Assembly (NCBI GenBank): GCA_003448675.1
Contig: DLXZ01000137.1
Coordinates: forward strand, 1 to 6,490
Reading direction: 5' to 3'
Length of the DNA stretch: 6,490 nucleotides
Source: Porticoccaceae bacterium
GTDB lineage: Bacteria > Pseudomonadota > Gammaproteobacteria > Pseudomonadales > Porticoccaceae
Within the stretch, counting starts at the first letter, position 1. The number at the start of each line of letters is the position of its first letter. Below the pieces are notes generated by a model. The model was given only the letters and a program-made list of their open reading frames with translations. It had not been told where the DNA came from and ran no database searches. Position numbers and translations under genes: made by a program. Positions 5,896-6,490 of this stretch are shown one piece after another.

Positions 5896-5931
5896 TCGTT
5901 TCCCCGAGCCCTTGAAAGCAGTGATTAAATA

Positions 5932-6168
5932 ATGGATGTAGAAGAAATCCAGCGGATTCTATGTGACTCTCTTGTCGATTGCGATGTCCGGGTTGAAGGC
6001 GATGGCAATCACGTGAATATTATCGCCATCGGCGAGACATTTGCCGGTAAACGCTCTGTGCAACGGCAACAGCAAGTGTATGCGTTGCTTAAGGACCATA
6101 TTGCCGATGGTGTAATCCATGCAGTCAATATGAAGCTGTATACCCCCGAGGAATGGCAGACTGCGTGA
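5932..6168 (+). CDS. ibaG: BolA family protein IbaG
   Basis: IbaG is a small cytoplasmic BolA-like protein that partners monothiol glutaredoxins in Fe-S cluster handling and is linked to acid stress and envelope integrity. The 78-residue product covers the whole BolA fold. DVRVEGDGNHVNIIAIGETF (18-37) corresponds to E. coli [20 protein letters not shown], and IHAVNMKLYTPEEW carries the conserved His63, a cluster-ligand position in BolA proteins. His27 is the second conserved histidine. Cys11 and Cys17 lie near the N-terminus. The ATG at 5932 is the natural start; its Shine-Dalgarno is weak. It follows mlaC by 36 bp, where mlaB would normally intervene, and precedes murA as in E. coli. Its stop overlaps an ATG (TGATG) that opens a small ORF. 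Confidence 0.95.
   Translation: MDVEEIQRILCDSLVDCDVRVEGDGNHVNIIAIGETFAGKRSVQRQQQVYALLKDHIADGVIHAVNMKLYTPEEWQTA

Positions 6169-6490
<322 letters not shown>

Overview
The window is a chromosomal segment from a gammaproteobacterium. It carries the envelope-biogenesis neighbourhood rpoN-lptB-lptA-lptC-kdsC-kdsD-yrbG on the minus strand, and the divergent mla-ibaG-murA group on the plus strand. This gene order is the one known from Escherichia coli and Pseudomonas. Base composition is moderate to slightly GC-rich and looks even throughout. No tRNA, rRNA, CRISPR array, transposase or phage gene was seen. The genus cannot be fixed from this sequence; a free-living, possibly marine, gammaproteobacterium is only a guess.

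Minus strand, in transcription order from about 4852 down to 1: yrbG (cation/Ca2+ antiporter family), a 127-bp gap with a good sigma-70-type promoter, then a tightly packed run of kdsD, kdsC, lptC, lptA and lptB. KdsD makes arabinose 5-phosphate and KdsC releases Kdo from Kdo 8-phosphate, so both supply the Kdo sugar of lipopolysaccharide. LptC, LptA and LptB are the inner-membrane anchor, periplasmic bridge and ATPase of the LPS export machine. Junctions overlap (TGATG, a 14-bp overlap, GTGA), except for a 76-bp kdsC-lptC gap that holds a possible 24-codon ORF. A 164-bp spacer follows lptB and then the first 25 codons of rpoN (sigma-54). That spacer holds a strong match to a sigma-54 promoter and a sigma-70-like promoter, both pointing into rpoN.

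Plus strand, from about 4937 to the right edge: a clear promoter, a leader of about 218 nt, mlaC (periplasmic phospholipid carrier), ibaG (BolA family) and the first 52 codons of murA (first committed step of peptidoglycan synthesis).

The main surprise is what is absent. In the usual layout mlaF, mlaE and mlaD lie between the yrbG divergence and mlaC, and mlaB lies between mlaC and ibaG. Here the promoter leads through a short non-coding leader straight into an intact mlaC, and only 36 bp separate mlaC from ibaG. The locus therefore encodes the lipid carrier without the inner-membrane MlaFEDB complex it normally serves. The leader contains an exact 8-bp tandem duplication and a hairpin. The ibaG-murA gap is spanned by two tiny ORFs linked end to end by overlapping stop and start codons. 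Nothing else departs from an ordinary conserved envelope locus.
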